A stretch of DNA of 64,000 bases. It comes from Heterohyrax brucei. Taxonomy: Eukaryota; Chordata; Mammalia; Hyracoidea; Procaviidae. The stretch lies in assembly GCA_028571685.1 (NCBI GenBank), contig CM053141.1:57410333-57474332 (forward strand), given 5' to 3'. Every line of letters begins with the position of its first letter. The stretch's first letter is position 1. The notes below the pieces were generated by a model. It made no database searches. It saw nothing but the letters and a program-made list of their open reading frames with translations, and was not told where the DNA came from. This document shows positions 35,116 through 46,080 of the stretch, one piece after another. Both the position numbers and the translations under genes were made by a program.

Positions 35116-37144
35116 AGCACTTGGGGAAACAGAAAGAGACAATCCCTTACCAGCTTCTAGAAGTATGTTAGCTATTATAAAAGAAGAGGATTTTTTTTCC
35201 CATAGCTCAGGTATATAAGAACTGCTATTTCATCTTGAGTCTTCCAAAAATGATGCCACTCTTGAAAGTCTTCTCCTTCATAATTTTTTCAGCTTAGTTG
35301 AAGCTTTTCATTTTAACTAAAGATGTTTTAATCCACCTGCTCTTTCATCTGGCCAGCTTGTGGCACATACATACACATTCACGCACTTTCTTTTATCTCT
35401 ATTCCCTATGCCTCATCCCACATCCCACTAATCAGGGAAATTTGGAACACCACTACATCCCTTTCCAGGAGTCAGTTAAGAAGATACAGAGTTTACATTT
35501 TCTATTTATCCTCAAATGCTTCCCACGAGAAATAATTAAATGTAATCTAATAGTCTGGTGAGCATAGCAAAACTATAATCCAAATGCCTACAGCCCATGA
35601 GATACCTTTATCCCCCCTTGAAAATTATCTCTATTCTCCTAGAACATAAAATTGTGGCAGATGAGGTTTTCAGCCTCTGAAGATGTGCTCTAGGAAGTTA
35701 TGGTGTATCTAACCAAGTCAACTAGAAGTTACTTCTAGTATAATAGCTGTGCTTTTAAGTGGTTTAATACCTGGCCACAACAAATGGTGTCTTTATTGCT
35801 CTCTATCAGCTCTCTAAAAAGTCAAGCATACCTATCCATTTCTCCAAATTCACCTCAGATGAAAAATGTCACTAATTCCAAAGGCTACTGAAACACCCTA
35901 AAATTGAATTAGAAGATTTTTAACTTGGTAACTTATTGTATTGCATTTTTATGCAAATAACACATACCTTCTATTTAATGTTTGTTTTTCAACCGCTCCC
36001 TCCTCTCTGTCTTTTTCTAAGTGCACTATGCTAATTTTTTTCCACAGTAACATGTGAAAAATTAATTGGCATACCAGCATTTCCAAAAATACTTCACAGG
36101 GGATGGAGCGGCTGGCAAACAACTGTTGAAGGTGTGTGTTATTTGTATAAAAGTATGTTTATTAGACTATCCTTTGGGACAGTTGATGTAGCAAATGTGG
36201 CAAACTGGCAAAAACGACCAGGACATAATACAAGGTTGCTTTTCTGTCAAAAGGTACAGTTAATATAAATACCATAGGAAAGAAGTCAAGGATTCTATCT
36301 TTTTTCTGTACAAAAGTATTACAAAGCAATATATGAAACCTTACATGTCCCTTAGCCAGCTTCATTAATTTTTAAATTTTGTCAGTTGAAGGACTTTTGG
36401 AATATAGGTTTAATAAACATGTAATACCATAATCCAATTTATGTGGCATGTGCCAGTCTTGGGGCAGAGTTATGGCTCAGAAAAATAAAAGAGAACCCTA
36501 CCTGTCTCTGGCTGTGGGGGGCTGCAGAGGTGTGTTGCCTTGGCCCAAATCACCTGGCTCCAAGTCCTGAAAGAAGATGGTTGGGATAGAAAAGCGGGAT
36601 TAAGTGAGGGTATTTTTAAGGTGAGGGAAATAACAGCATATTTAGTGCAGATGGGACTAACTCAGTAGGAAAACCACAGAGTAAGTAGGTAGAAAAACAG
36701 TTGCTGGTAGGATGACTTTAGGTTAGAGGGGATGCGGCCTGCACAAAAGTGGAGGGCCTGTGTGTAGGTGGGAACATGGAAAGTACGTTAACTATTACGT
36801 ACTAGTTGTAAGAAGAAGGGTGTCAGTACAGGTGTGGCCGTGAAAGGGATTGAGGGAGCCTGTGAGGCCTTCTGACCTCTGTCATTTTCTCAGTGTGACA
36901 GGAAGCAAAGCAGTCACCTAAAACTGAGAGTGGAGAATAGCTATTGGAAGTTTGCAGGAGGAAAAGGAAGTATGAAATAGTTGTCCAAAAGAACAGGAAA
37001 GAGTGACCGAACTAAATTTAATACTGATTGCTAGAAGGCATTAGAGGTCCGCTGAAGGTTTATGACTATGAATACAGAGATAATCCGTGAGTTGTGTCAT
37101 ATTCTCAGATGCCTATTATGAGTAATAGATGAAGAGTCCAGTTG
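35116..37144. other. No gene recognised
   Basis: About 2 kb free of young repeats. 36580-37140 may be an old repeat that I cannot name. A CEKLIG-like peptide at 36055 was examined and rejected as a granzyme exon. Confidence 0.45.
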
Positions 37145-37205
37145 ACCTAGGACTGTAGTATGACTGAGAATTGACTCAACGACCATGGGTTTGGTTTCGT
37201 TTGAC
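37145..37205 (+). mobile_element. AfroSINE 3' fragment
   Basis: Tail sequence tgactgagaattgactcaac followed by gaccatgggtttggtttcg. Confidence 0.6.
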
Positions 37206-37659
37206 AGTTTCATCAAGCAAATGTGGCCAAGTGATATAGGGCACTGGATTGAAGGTATATGCAGAGAAGTGATTAAATGATATACCATAGAATGTAAGCA
37301 GGGTAAGGAGAGACATGAGGGCATAAACAGAGTGAGGGAAGGTGGTAAGAGGGTCATATCAACAAACTGGAGGTCCCAGTACAATCAAAAGATTTATAAT
37401 AGAATGCAAGAGAGATGACTGAATCCGAGATTTTCAGAAAGATGTAACTATTGCAGATGACAGATATAGAGAATGGTCTTGGGTGTGGATTGGTAATAGG
37501 TAGAGTTGTGTGAAGTACTAGAGGATAAAGTTTTAAGGAACTGAGAACACAGGGTACTGTGAAGATCACTACATGTATATTGAAATCACCAAAAATTAAG
37601 AGTTTTCAGTCCTCATGCATATAAAAGCTAGGCAATGAGAAAGGAAAACCAAGAAGCAA

Positions 37660-38030
37660 TTTGCACATTTGAATTGTAGTGTTGGCAAAGATCAAATATA
37701 CCATGAAAAAAAAATGAACAAAGTCTTAGAGGAAGGACAGCAAGAATTCTCCTTAGAAGCAAAAAGGGCAAGGCTTCATCTTGCTTTCTTTGGATATGCC
37801 ATCAGGTGGGACCAATTGTTGGAGAAGGCCACCATGTTTGGTAAAGTAGAGGGTCAGTGAAAAGGAGGGATGCCATCAAGGAGGTGGATTGATGCAGCGG
37901 CTGCAACAATGGGCTGAAACACAGCACTGCCTGTAGGAACGGTACGGGACCAGGCAGTTTTCATTCTGTTGTACGTAGGGTCACTATGAGTTGGAACTGA
38001 CCAGACAGCAACTGACAACAACAAAATTAT
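37660..38030 (+). mobile_element. RTE LINE 3' end fragment
   Basis: Runs from atttgaattgtagtgttgg through gattgatgcagcggctgcaa to the tail ggtcactatgagttggaact and caactgacaacaacaa. Confidence 0.85.
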
Positions 38031-38609
38031 CAGAAAGTGAAGGAGACTGTCCCTGTGGTTACACTACATGACAAAATACTGAGAGACAGTGAATGACCTA
38101 GTCTGATGACATGCAATTCAAAGTTGGGGGCTGGGTAGATCTGACTGTTTCATTACTTAGAAAACGCACCACATACAAACCTCTAGCCCTAGACCACACC
38201 TAACTGACAAAATTCCAACCGGAAAGATTTGGTGGAAACCTCATAAAAGTCTGCTCTCACGACAAAGTTCACCCACAATGAAGTTGCAAAGTTTGTGAAG
38301 TCAAAAAAGTTACTTATCTCTCTTTCTACCCAAACACCTGCTGACACCACTTCGGGGAAAATTCTCTTCCCACACGTGTCGTTCTCCACTGGGAAGCACT
38401 GTACGGGGCGCTGTTAGCACCTGCCGCAGCTCACAGGAAGTACAGGAGCCCCCTATGGGCACCTCTCCTCTCTCTAGACCACTCTTTCCAGCAATTGTAA
38501 CTCTCTGCCCCCAAATCGTTATTGCTCTTTTTGGGAAAATCTATTGTCACTAAATAAATTAATTTTAACCCCTCTTTGTCTCTCTTTTCCTTCTCATCAC
38601 CCCCCCCCC

Positions 38610-38755
38610 AAAAAAAACAAATCTGCTGCTATGGAATCAATTCCAACTCTTGGCAACCCTATAAACAGAGTAGAACTACCCTATAGAGTTTCCAAGCACC
38701 TGGTGGTTTTGGTTAACAGCTGTCACTCTTAGCCACTACACCAACAGGGTTTCCT
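38610..38755 (-). mobile_element. AfroSINE copy
   Basis: Reverse orientation: ctgctatggaatcaattcca, agagtagaactaccctatag, ccactacaccaacagggttt. Confidence 0.88.
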
Positions 38756-40239
38756 TGCATCCCTACAGCTTCTGTTAATTCAAAACTGGATAATAATTTG
38801 CTAGCCTATCTCTAACCTCATTTCTTTCTTCATCACTGCAAGCTTTCAGCTTCTCTCCCCAGCCATGAGTTTCCCCTGCCATCAACCACCCTCTTCAGTA
38901 AATATTCACTCTAGGTATGGGTTTGCTTTGCAAAGCTTGCTCCGATGCAACTTTCAAGTTTTCGCATTCCAGGTGATCATTGCCTACTAAACCTTTTATG
39001 TACAGTTATCTTTACGTGCTATGGCCTCCACAGCGCTACCAAGTGATCTTTCTTTAATACAGATCTTTCTTTAACAAAATCCTTCACTTGGCCCTGTAAG
39101 AGTCTATATACCTGATTTATCACAGTGTTTAAAGCTCACCATAATGTTCCTCTCTCTCCAACTCATTGCCTACTGCTCTGCACACTTAGGTTTCCGAAAC
39201 ACAGTTTTCTAAACAATCCAGATGCTGAGCACCAGGGTTTATCTAGCACAGTGCCCAGCATACACAGCATACAGGAAGTTCTTAGTCAAATATGAATTGA
39301 ATGAAGGTAAACAACTGAAATCATTTTCTATATCAATTCATATTAGGAAAATTGTTGCACAGCATCTTCAAGTGTCCAGAAAGCTGCATGTCTAAATCCT
39401 ACCAGGATGACAAGGCAGTATATGCTTCTCATGCCTTTAAGAGTTGGAACACACTAGACCTCAGTATTGGACAGATGGATGGAAGAATGGACTGTAAGAG
39501 ACTGTAAGTGACATTAGAAGAGCTTTCTTTCTAGAGCCCAAAATTCAGTCTTGATGTCCATTTGGTTGGATTATGTCATTTAATTGGGGCATATAGGAAA
39601 GAGAGGACACAGAGAAAGTATGAAAATGAGCTAAGATCAATGATCTGGAAGTCTTGGTGATATTAAAGGATAGGAGTTGAGGAAACTAGAGAGAGTAAGC
39701 TGGAAAAATGGCAGGTAGTACTGAAAAGAATACATGAAATTAGGATTTGGGAGGGATGCAAATATTGGCAATATAAGGTCTAGGCTATCATTATAGGAGT
39801 GAGTGGCTGAGGGAGATTGGACCCCCCTGGCCCTAAATCTCTCAACATGGAATCCTAAGCATTCTCTCATTTTCGACTGATACATGTTTGTTGGGTCCTG
39901 CAATCTCTTCAACATGTAGCTTACATTCCCCTAAAACAGGGACTATGCTCCTCCACTCAAGCTACGCTGAGATTTGATTTCAGTTGTCAACAGAAGGCAA
40001 TGGGGAGTGTTAGGGGCAGATCCTTCAAAAAGGAATCTCATCTTCTAAGACACCTGCTGTTTCAGATGAGTTCATTGCATGATCTCCAAGTGAGGGAGGA
40101 TTTTCCTTAGTCAAGGGGGCAAAGGATGTAGCCATCCCAGAAGATTCAGGGCATTTAGGTGTTCTGGATTCTCAGGCTTATCCTCGCAAATGTCTCCATC
40201 TAGGTCTCAGGGTCAAAATCTTTTCCAATCAGGGGCCCA
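38756..40239. other. No gene recognised apart from an L2 remnant
   Basis: Chance frames only (for example 92 codons on minus at 39637-39915). Confidence 0.45.
39230..39310 (+). mobile_element. L2 LINE 3' end remnant
   Basis: Shows ctagcacagtgcccagcata then agtcaaatatgaattgaatg. Confidence 0.6.
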
Positions 40240-41002
40240 AGCTTCACTCCAAAATACATGTCCTTGCTACCTGTGAAACACATTCACACCATCATATCAT
40301 TCTGAAAGTCTTAAGTCAACTCCAAGTCCAAAATCCAAAATCCAAAAATTCCTCTTCATCTATGAAAACTGAAGATCTGACTCTTTCAACTGTAGGAGAC
40401 TGTGCCCTGGCCCTTTGAAATCCTAGAGGCCATGGCTCCACCCTTTGAGACCTGAGAGATCATGTCCCTAACCTTTGAGACGGAGGTGGCTCTGCTTCCT
40501 GTGTTTCCTGCCTCAACAACCTCTGCTTCCAAGCTCCCTGCCTTCTCCACCCATCAGGCCTTGCTGCATGTGTTTACTCTGCTGTGGTTAGTGTTTCAAA
40601 GCTCTGTAGCTCCACTGATAAGTGACAGAAGGCACCCTACTCTGCCAGCAAGCCTCCTGCACAGAGGCACTCAACTCTATCAGTCCTTGGGTAAGCTCCA
40701 GTGTTTTCTCATACTGGTCTCCTGGTACTGGTGCTGCCATTTCTTTACTGCTGCCTTTTCTCTGCTGATGCTTCTCACCAACTGCATGACCTACAGTATA
40801 ACAGCTCTCCTGACTTGCTTCCGAGTCCTCACCAGAACTGTCTTTAATGTCTGTAGTTCTACCAACAAGCTGTTCAAGGCAATCTAGGCTTTTACTACTA
40901 GGCACTCCAAAACTCTTCCACCTTGTACCCATGCAGCTTCAAAACCACTCCCACATTTCTAGGTATCTGATAGAGCAACACCACACTCTCAATACCAAAT
41001 TC
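40240..41002 (-). mobile_element. Fossil MaLR internal region
   Basis: Fossil. Phrases like those of MaLR (MST/THE1-type) internal sequence: catgtccttgctacctgtga, cttaagtcaactccaagtcc. The stretch ends caataccaaattc just before the LTR terminus. No intact gene is expected or seen. Confidence 0.65.
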
Positions 41003-44000
41003 TGTCTTAGTTATCTAGTATTGCTATAACAGCAATGCCACAAGTGGGTGGCTTTAACAGACAGAAATTTACTGTCTCACCATCTAGGAAGCTAGAAGTC
41101 AAAATTCAGGGTGGTAGCTCTAGGGGAAGTCTTTCTGTCTCAGCTGCATGGGAAGATCTTTGTCATCAAGACTTTCCACTGGTCTAAGCTATTTTTAGCA
41201 CAAGGACCCAAGATTTAAAGGACGCACTGTGGTCCTGGCACTACTTTCTTGGTGATATGGTATCTTTCTACTTTCTGCTCACTTCTATCTTTTATATATC
41301 AGGAGATTAACTCAAGATATAACCTCGCTCTCTGTATATTGAATCCTGCCTCATTAACAAAACTGCTTCTAATCCTGCATAATAAATAACATAGGGGTAG
41401 TGCTGCCAAACCAAAAGCATTACTGGTGACCATGGCAGGACTTCAGGGATGCCTCTGGTAAGTGCTTTCCCAGGAAAGAGCTGACTTTTCTGCTACATTT
41501 CTAAAAACACTCAGTGAACAGACAGATTGCTGGCAGAGCAACTGAGGAACTCTGACCAGAGCCACTCTCTGGTGACATCCTAAGGCCTAGCTGCTCATAT
41601 TAACCCAGTAGCTCTTACGTGGATAGGTGAGGGTATCTATCTGTTCTGTTCTAAGGCCAAGGATAAGGTCCATAAAATATTTGCAGGCAGCTGGAATTAA
41701 CTACTGGCATTGTGACTGAACCCCATGAGTCTTGGGTAGAGTTAAGAGTGAGAGGACAAATGGTGGATTTCCTAGTGGATATTGGGGCTACATACTCAAT
41801 CCTCTCAACAACCCCCTTTCACGAATGACTACTCAGTCAGTCCTGGTGATGGAAATAATGGGGCAACTGGAACATCAATTTTTCCTACAGCCTCTTTAAC
41901 TGTCAGATCAGTTTCTATATATGCCAGACTGTCCTGTCCTGCTACTGGAAAGAGACTTACTGTCTAAACTTACTGCTCTGATCACCTTCCCCCCTGAGGA
42001 GAAGAGCCTCCATATGGAAGTACTTCATGAAAACACCTGGCGGCTTCTGATTCAGCACCCAGAGGCAGAGTCTGACTGGCCGAGAAGAATCAACAATCAC
42101 AAAGTAAGCAAATTCCTGGGCATCACATGGAGACTACACACAACCTGGAGACCACAGACATCAGGAAAGGTTGAGAAGATGAACAATACTTTTAAGAGAC
42201 AGAACTCCAAACTATGTCAAGACACTTAATTACACGGGGATCACATCTTGCCCAGGTAGCCCCTATAAAACTGTGTACAAGAGACACTTCCTGGCTGCCT
42301 CAGTACAGCTCTCCCTGAAGGCAGAAAATAATCTTAAAGTTCAGAATTCACTAGTTTTCTCTCACTGGGTCTTCACCCTACCCTCGGATAAAAACTTGGA
42401 GAGGGGCTTGAAGAATAGCTCGAAGTGGACCAGCCCATGCGAATTGGCCAGACTGAAGATCTGGACACGTCATAGCCAGGTGAAGCTGTACCCTTCAGCA
42501 GACACAGATTCAAACACCTCCTTGACAGATCCTGATCATAAATGGTGGACTGCCACTCCAGGAGGAAAAACCAAGGTAAGGTTCAAGAAACCTCCCCCGA
42601 AATTCTCTCTTCCTAGGACTCAACTTTGCTCTAGGACTTGCACAAGACATTGTTCCTTTCCAACAAAGTGAAAACATATTTCTGATTTCTGTCTAATGGG
42701 AGATACTGATGTTGAACAAATTTTTACCTCGTGTTTAATTGATGAATGCACCCCTCTGGAACTGACTAGAAATTACACTCTGCTCTGATATATTCAAAAC
42801 AGCATCACTTAAAAGGATAGTCTGTGATTGGGCACTAGTTGAGAGAAGGATGGAGAGATGTTCTCAGTCCAGCTTGAGACTATCACCCCTAGTGAAAACT
42901 GTGTCAAATTTTTAGGGTGTCCTTCCTTCTGTTATGATCTTAATAACCCCATGCTCAAATGTAACAGAAGTATAATGGTGTCCTATGCTGATAGACACGT
43001 TAAGTTACCTAAAGGATGATTCTTACTATGCACAAATTGGGCCTCTTCATATGTCCCCACAAATGTTACAGGGGGATCTTGCTCCTTGGGAAGGCTCACC
43101 CCATTCCTGCCCCAGATTAAGCACATCCACCCTAACCACACCCCAACTATAAGAGAAATTAACCTTCCTGAAAATTGCTATAGTGACATACATCTGTTCA
43201 GTCTGACTGAAAACCTATCTTTGTCCCTTTTTGTTATGCCTGCTATGGTGATACGTTTAAATGTTGAAATTACAGACTAGCCTGTGTCATGGTTAGGGCT
43301 TTAAATGCTACTCACAGGCCATAAGTGTTTTAGGTGCTGAATTGGGACAAGTCAGAGAAGCAGTTCTGGAAAACTGGGCAACTCCTCAGACATAACCATG
43401 GATGTGAAGATTTTAAGGGCATTTGTTGCTTTAACTTGTCTGATAATTCCAAATTGATAAGAATAGAATAACATCAAAGCACCTATTTTCATTTAAAGGT
43501 TATTTCACGGATATGAAGTTGATAATTAAAGAGTGGGGAATGTTAGTGAATATAAGAATCTAATAAAATCACTCATATTTTTAAACTACATTCCATCCTC
43601 CACCCTAGTTATCACCCCCAAACAAGATTAGCAGGGCTAAATTCCTCTCTCTATCTCCAGGGCAGAAAATCAGTTATTACAAAGACCTCAGGGAGAGAGT
43701 ACCATTTTGTGAAATTTACACTGTTTGATAAGATGTGATGGAATCTTGTGACTCCCTATTATTATTCTGTGACAGTCTTCAGAAGCCAATCCTTTGAAAT
43801 CTGACTATGAAAACCACTGGAAATGGAACCCAAGTGAGGCAGTCTTGGAGAAGTTATTCCCACTGCTCCCCCAGGTTTGCTGACTTATGTGTTAATAAAA
43901 CATTCCTTGAAACCTTCGCCATTTCTGAATTTTTGGCAACAGTGACAGGTGGAATAAACTTGCTTTTGGTTCAGCAGCAGTAGGGTTTACAACAGGTAGA

Positions 44001-44105
44001 AAAATCACACCAGATGACAAAAATGGTAGAAAATCACAAAATATTCTGAATCATGGCCTAGTTGAATTGACAAACATTTTGGGGGGACATAATTCAACCA
44101 ATAAT
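41003..44105 (-). mobile_element. Fossil MaLR (ERVL-type) LTR split by the ERV1-like element
   Basis: Fossil. The terminus tgtcttagttatctagtatt starts at 41003 and the opposite terminus (ggggggacataattcaac) ends at about 44105. The two parts (41003-41400 and 43980-44105) read as one LTR once the inserted element is set aside. MaLR internal sequence lies on its left. Confidence 0.8.
41401..43979 (+). mobile_element. Fossil ERV1-like (gamma-type) endogenous retroviral element, reduced and broken
   Basis: Fossil. Parts seen in order are a retroviral protease-like region, the end of an integrase-like region and an envelope-like region, with an AATAAA near the 3' end. The element is much shorter than a full provirus and clearly broken. 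Its ends are inverted-repeat-like (TGCTGCCAAACCAAAA and the complement at the right end), and GTAG lies on both sides (41397-41400, 43980-43983), the 4-base duplication usual for this class. It is younger than the MaLR LTR it interrupts. Confidence 0.8.
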
Positions 44106-44875
44106 AGGTATTTATGAGGTAGAACTCTTAATAAAGAGCTATAGGAAAATGGGTAAGCACCCGGTCAAAGGCAGCAAACTGGTAAGACCTGGGGAAAAAA
44201 GGCAGTCCCATCAAGTTCTGGTTTTTACAGGTTTCACTGTAATACCCACCCTGGAGAGTGTGAAGTGGTATCTCATCATGGTTTCAATTTTCATTTCCTT
44301 AATGCCTAATTATGTTGACTATATTTTCATGTGCTTATTGGTCATCTGTGTATCTTCTTTGGTGAACTGTCTCTTCAAGTACTTTGCCCACTTTTTAATG
44401 GGATTTAAGATTTTTTTAAAGGCACGACTTGTTAAGGTAAAGTCTCTGAAAAATTTAATAGGCCTTTATCTGTTTACCTCTCACAAAGATAAATAGTAGC
44501 TTGAAATACCAACACATGAGAATTTCCAACATCAGAAAGTATTCCTTTAAAAAAAAAAATTGTAGCAAGTTGATGGGCAAAAGTAGTGCCTGAACATTTT
44601 CAATTGCATTTTTATTATTGATAAGCTTATGCCCTGTGCTTATGCAATCCTCTGTAGAATAGCAATATAGCATCCACTTTGATTTCTTCTTTCGTAAATT
44701 ACTTGTTGAAATGTTCTTTTTAAGCATTCTTTTTTTTACTCATTTCTTCAAAAAACTCCACTTGTATCACACATATTGAAAATGTTTACAATTTGATTTT
44801 TATGTTTGATGTTTTAAGGTGCAGAAGTTTTCACTTTCAAAACTGAATCTATCAGTCTTTTCCTTGATTACTACC
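44106..44875. other. Possible ancient L1 remnant, no gene
   Basis: 44250-44430 has old L1-like phrases on plus (gtgtgaagtggtatctcatc, cctaattatgttgactatat, cttctttggtgaactgtctc). This is the reverse-complement sense of L1 ORF2, i.e. a minus-strand remnant. Confidence 0.55.
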
Positions 44876-45430
44876 TGTCATGAATTGAATTGTGTTCTCC
44901 CAAAATGCATGTGTAGCAATTTGGCTGGGCCATGAATCCCATTATTGTGTGATTGCCCTCCATTTTGTTATTTTCCGATGTTGTAAATCCTAATCTCTTC
45001 CTGTGGTTAACAGGGTAAGATTGGATTATGTTACAGAGGATTAGAGTGGGATGGTAACACCCTCACTAAGGTCACCTCTCCGATCCAATGTAAAGCGAGT
45101 TTTCCTAAGGTGTGACATGTACCACCTTTTATCTTACAGAAGATAAAAGGGAAGGGAAGCAAGCAGGGAGTTGCCGAGAAAGCGGTACTGGGAGAACAGC
45201 ACATCCATTGGTCCTGACATTCCTGTACTGAAATGCTCTCAGAATTAAGCAACACTGATGCATTGCAAAGACCTTTCTCCAGGGCTGTCAGAGAAAGAAA
45301 GCCTTTCCCTGGAGTTGATGCCCTGAATTTGGATTTTCATGCCTACTGAACTGTGAAGAAACAAATTTCTCTTTGTTGAAGCCATCCACTTGAGGTATTT
45401 CTGTTACAGCAGCACTAGATGACTAAGAAA
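44876..45430 (+). mobile_element. Fossil MaLR solo LTR
   Basis: Fossil. Begins tgtcatgaattgaattgtgt and ends cagcactagatgactaaga, the same family as above in the opposite orientation. It lies 590 bases upstream of the granzyme A-like start codon. Confidence 0.87.
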
Positions 45431-45727
45431 CGGACTCTGATGTCACATTTCAAAGTGGCTTTCTCAGATCTACATTTATATATTCATCTGTATTTTTACC
45501 TAGTGTCTTTATACCTGAGTTCTTTGTGAAGAATCCAACTTCAGTTTTTCCTTAATGATTATCCAGTAGTCTCAACAAGGTTCAGCAGCTATTCTACCTT
45601 ACTAGAGTAAGTTAAAAATATTTCAAAACAAATTCAAATAGTTTTGGCTTCTCAGCTTTTTAAATGAATTGTCTTTGAAAGTGAGAAAACTGTCAAAAGA
45701 AGAACAATTTTCTGTTTAATTTTATTT

Positions 45728-45964
45728 ACCACAAGCTCTCTGTTTTCACATACACTCTTTCAGGTAGGTAACATCTAACCAAGAAAGAAATGACCACATC
45801 TGTAGAAGAAATAAGTAACCACATCATAGCTAAAATAAGGTTATGTTTTCCAGTAATGAAATGTCAAGGTCTTTAGCAGCACAGAAGAGAAAGAAAAAGC
45901 AAAAAAAAAAAAAAAAGAAAGAAAGAAAGAAAGAAAAGCCACATCCTTTGTGTTTCATTATATA
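45728..45964 (+). promoter_or_regulatory. Putative promoter of the granzyme A-like gene: three ACCACA (RUNX-type) motifs and a TATA-like box
   Basis: ACCACA, the reverse complement of the RUNX core TGTGGT, occurs at 45728-45733, 45793-45798 and 45818-45823. A TATATA lies at 45959-45964, 56 bases before the ATG. RUNX3 is a known regulator of cytotoxic-lymphocyte genes; that it acts here is inference from motif clustering only. Confidence 0.35.
45899..45938 (+). repeat. A-rich run grading into (GAAA)n microsatellite
   Basis: A run of A is followed by about four GAAA units. It lies between the RUNX-type motifs and the TATA-like box of the granzyme A-like gene, so its length would alter promoter spacing. 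Confidence 0.8.
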
Positions 45965-46019
45965 TTAGTAATGTCACTATCTGAAAATACACAGTGTGTA
46001 TATGTGGACAATAGAAGCC

Positions 46020-46080
46020 ATGAAGCTTTCCTTTATTTTCTGTTTTCCTACTGCCTTGTTTCTTCCTCTAATTCCTGGAG
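46020..46080 (+). CDS. Granzyme A-like exon 1 (signal peptide)
   Basis: This exon encodes [20 protein letters not shown] plus one base (phase 1) and is followed by the donor GTAAGATA. The hydrophobic core FIFCF...LFLPLI fits a secretory signal peptide and aligns with the end LLLIPE of human GZMA exon 1. The ATG at 46020 was chosen because the second copy starts at the equivalent place (ATGTGGGGACACCAGCTGCA then ATG). An in-frame upstream ATG at 46002 would add six residues and also lies in the homologous upstream segment, so the start is probable but not certain. Confidence 0.85.

Noticed and set aside
36045-36120. Possible granzyme exon 2 relic: an acceptor-like pyrimidine tract and CAG followed by a TCEKLIG peptide, like CEKIIGG of GZMA.
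   Set aside because: Similarity stops after six residues. No TAAHC-type motif follows, and no partner exon is seen nearby. Chance is more likely.
40462-40932. Open frames of 141 codons (plus) and 114 codons (minus) as candidate genes.
   Set aside because: They lie in fossil MaLR internal sequence and show no host-protein features.
41740-42670. Several open frames with protein-like content.
   Set aside because: They belong to the fossil ERV1-like element, not to a host gene.
1-46000. Search for GZMK exons, expected next to GZMA in mammals.
   Set aside because: No EIIGGKEVSPHSRPFM-like, LTAAHC-like or GDSGGPLIC-like segment was seen on either strand. GZMK probably lies outside the window.
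46002-46019. Upstream in-frame ATG giving a MWTIEA extension of the granzyme A-like signal peptide.
   Set aside because: The second copy and human GZMA favour the ATG at 46020, and the extension would place charged residues before the hydrophobic core. It remains a possible alternative start.
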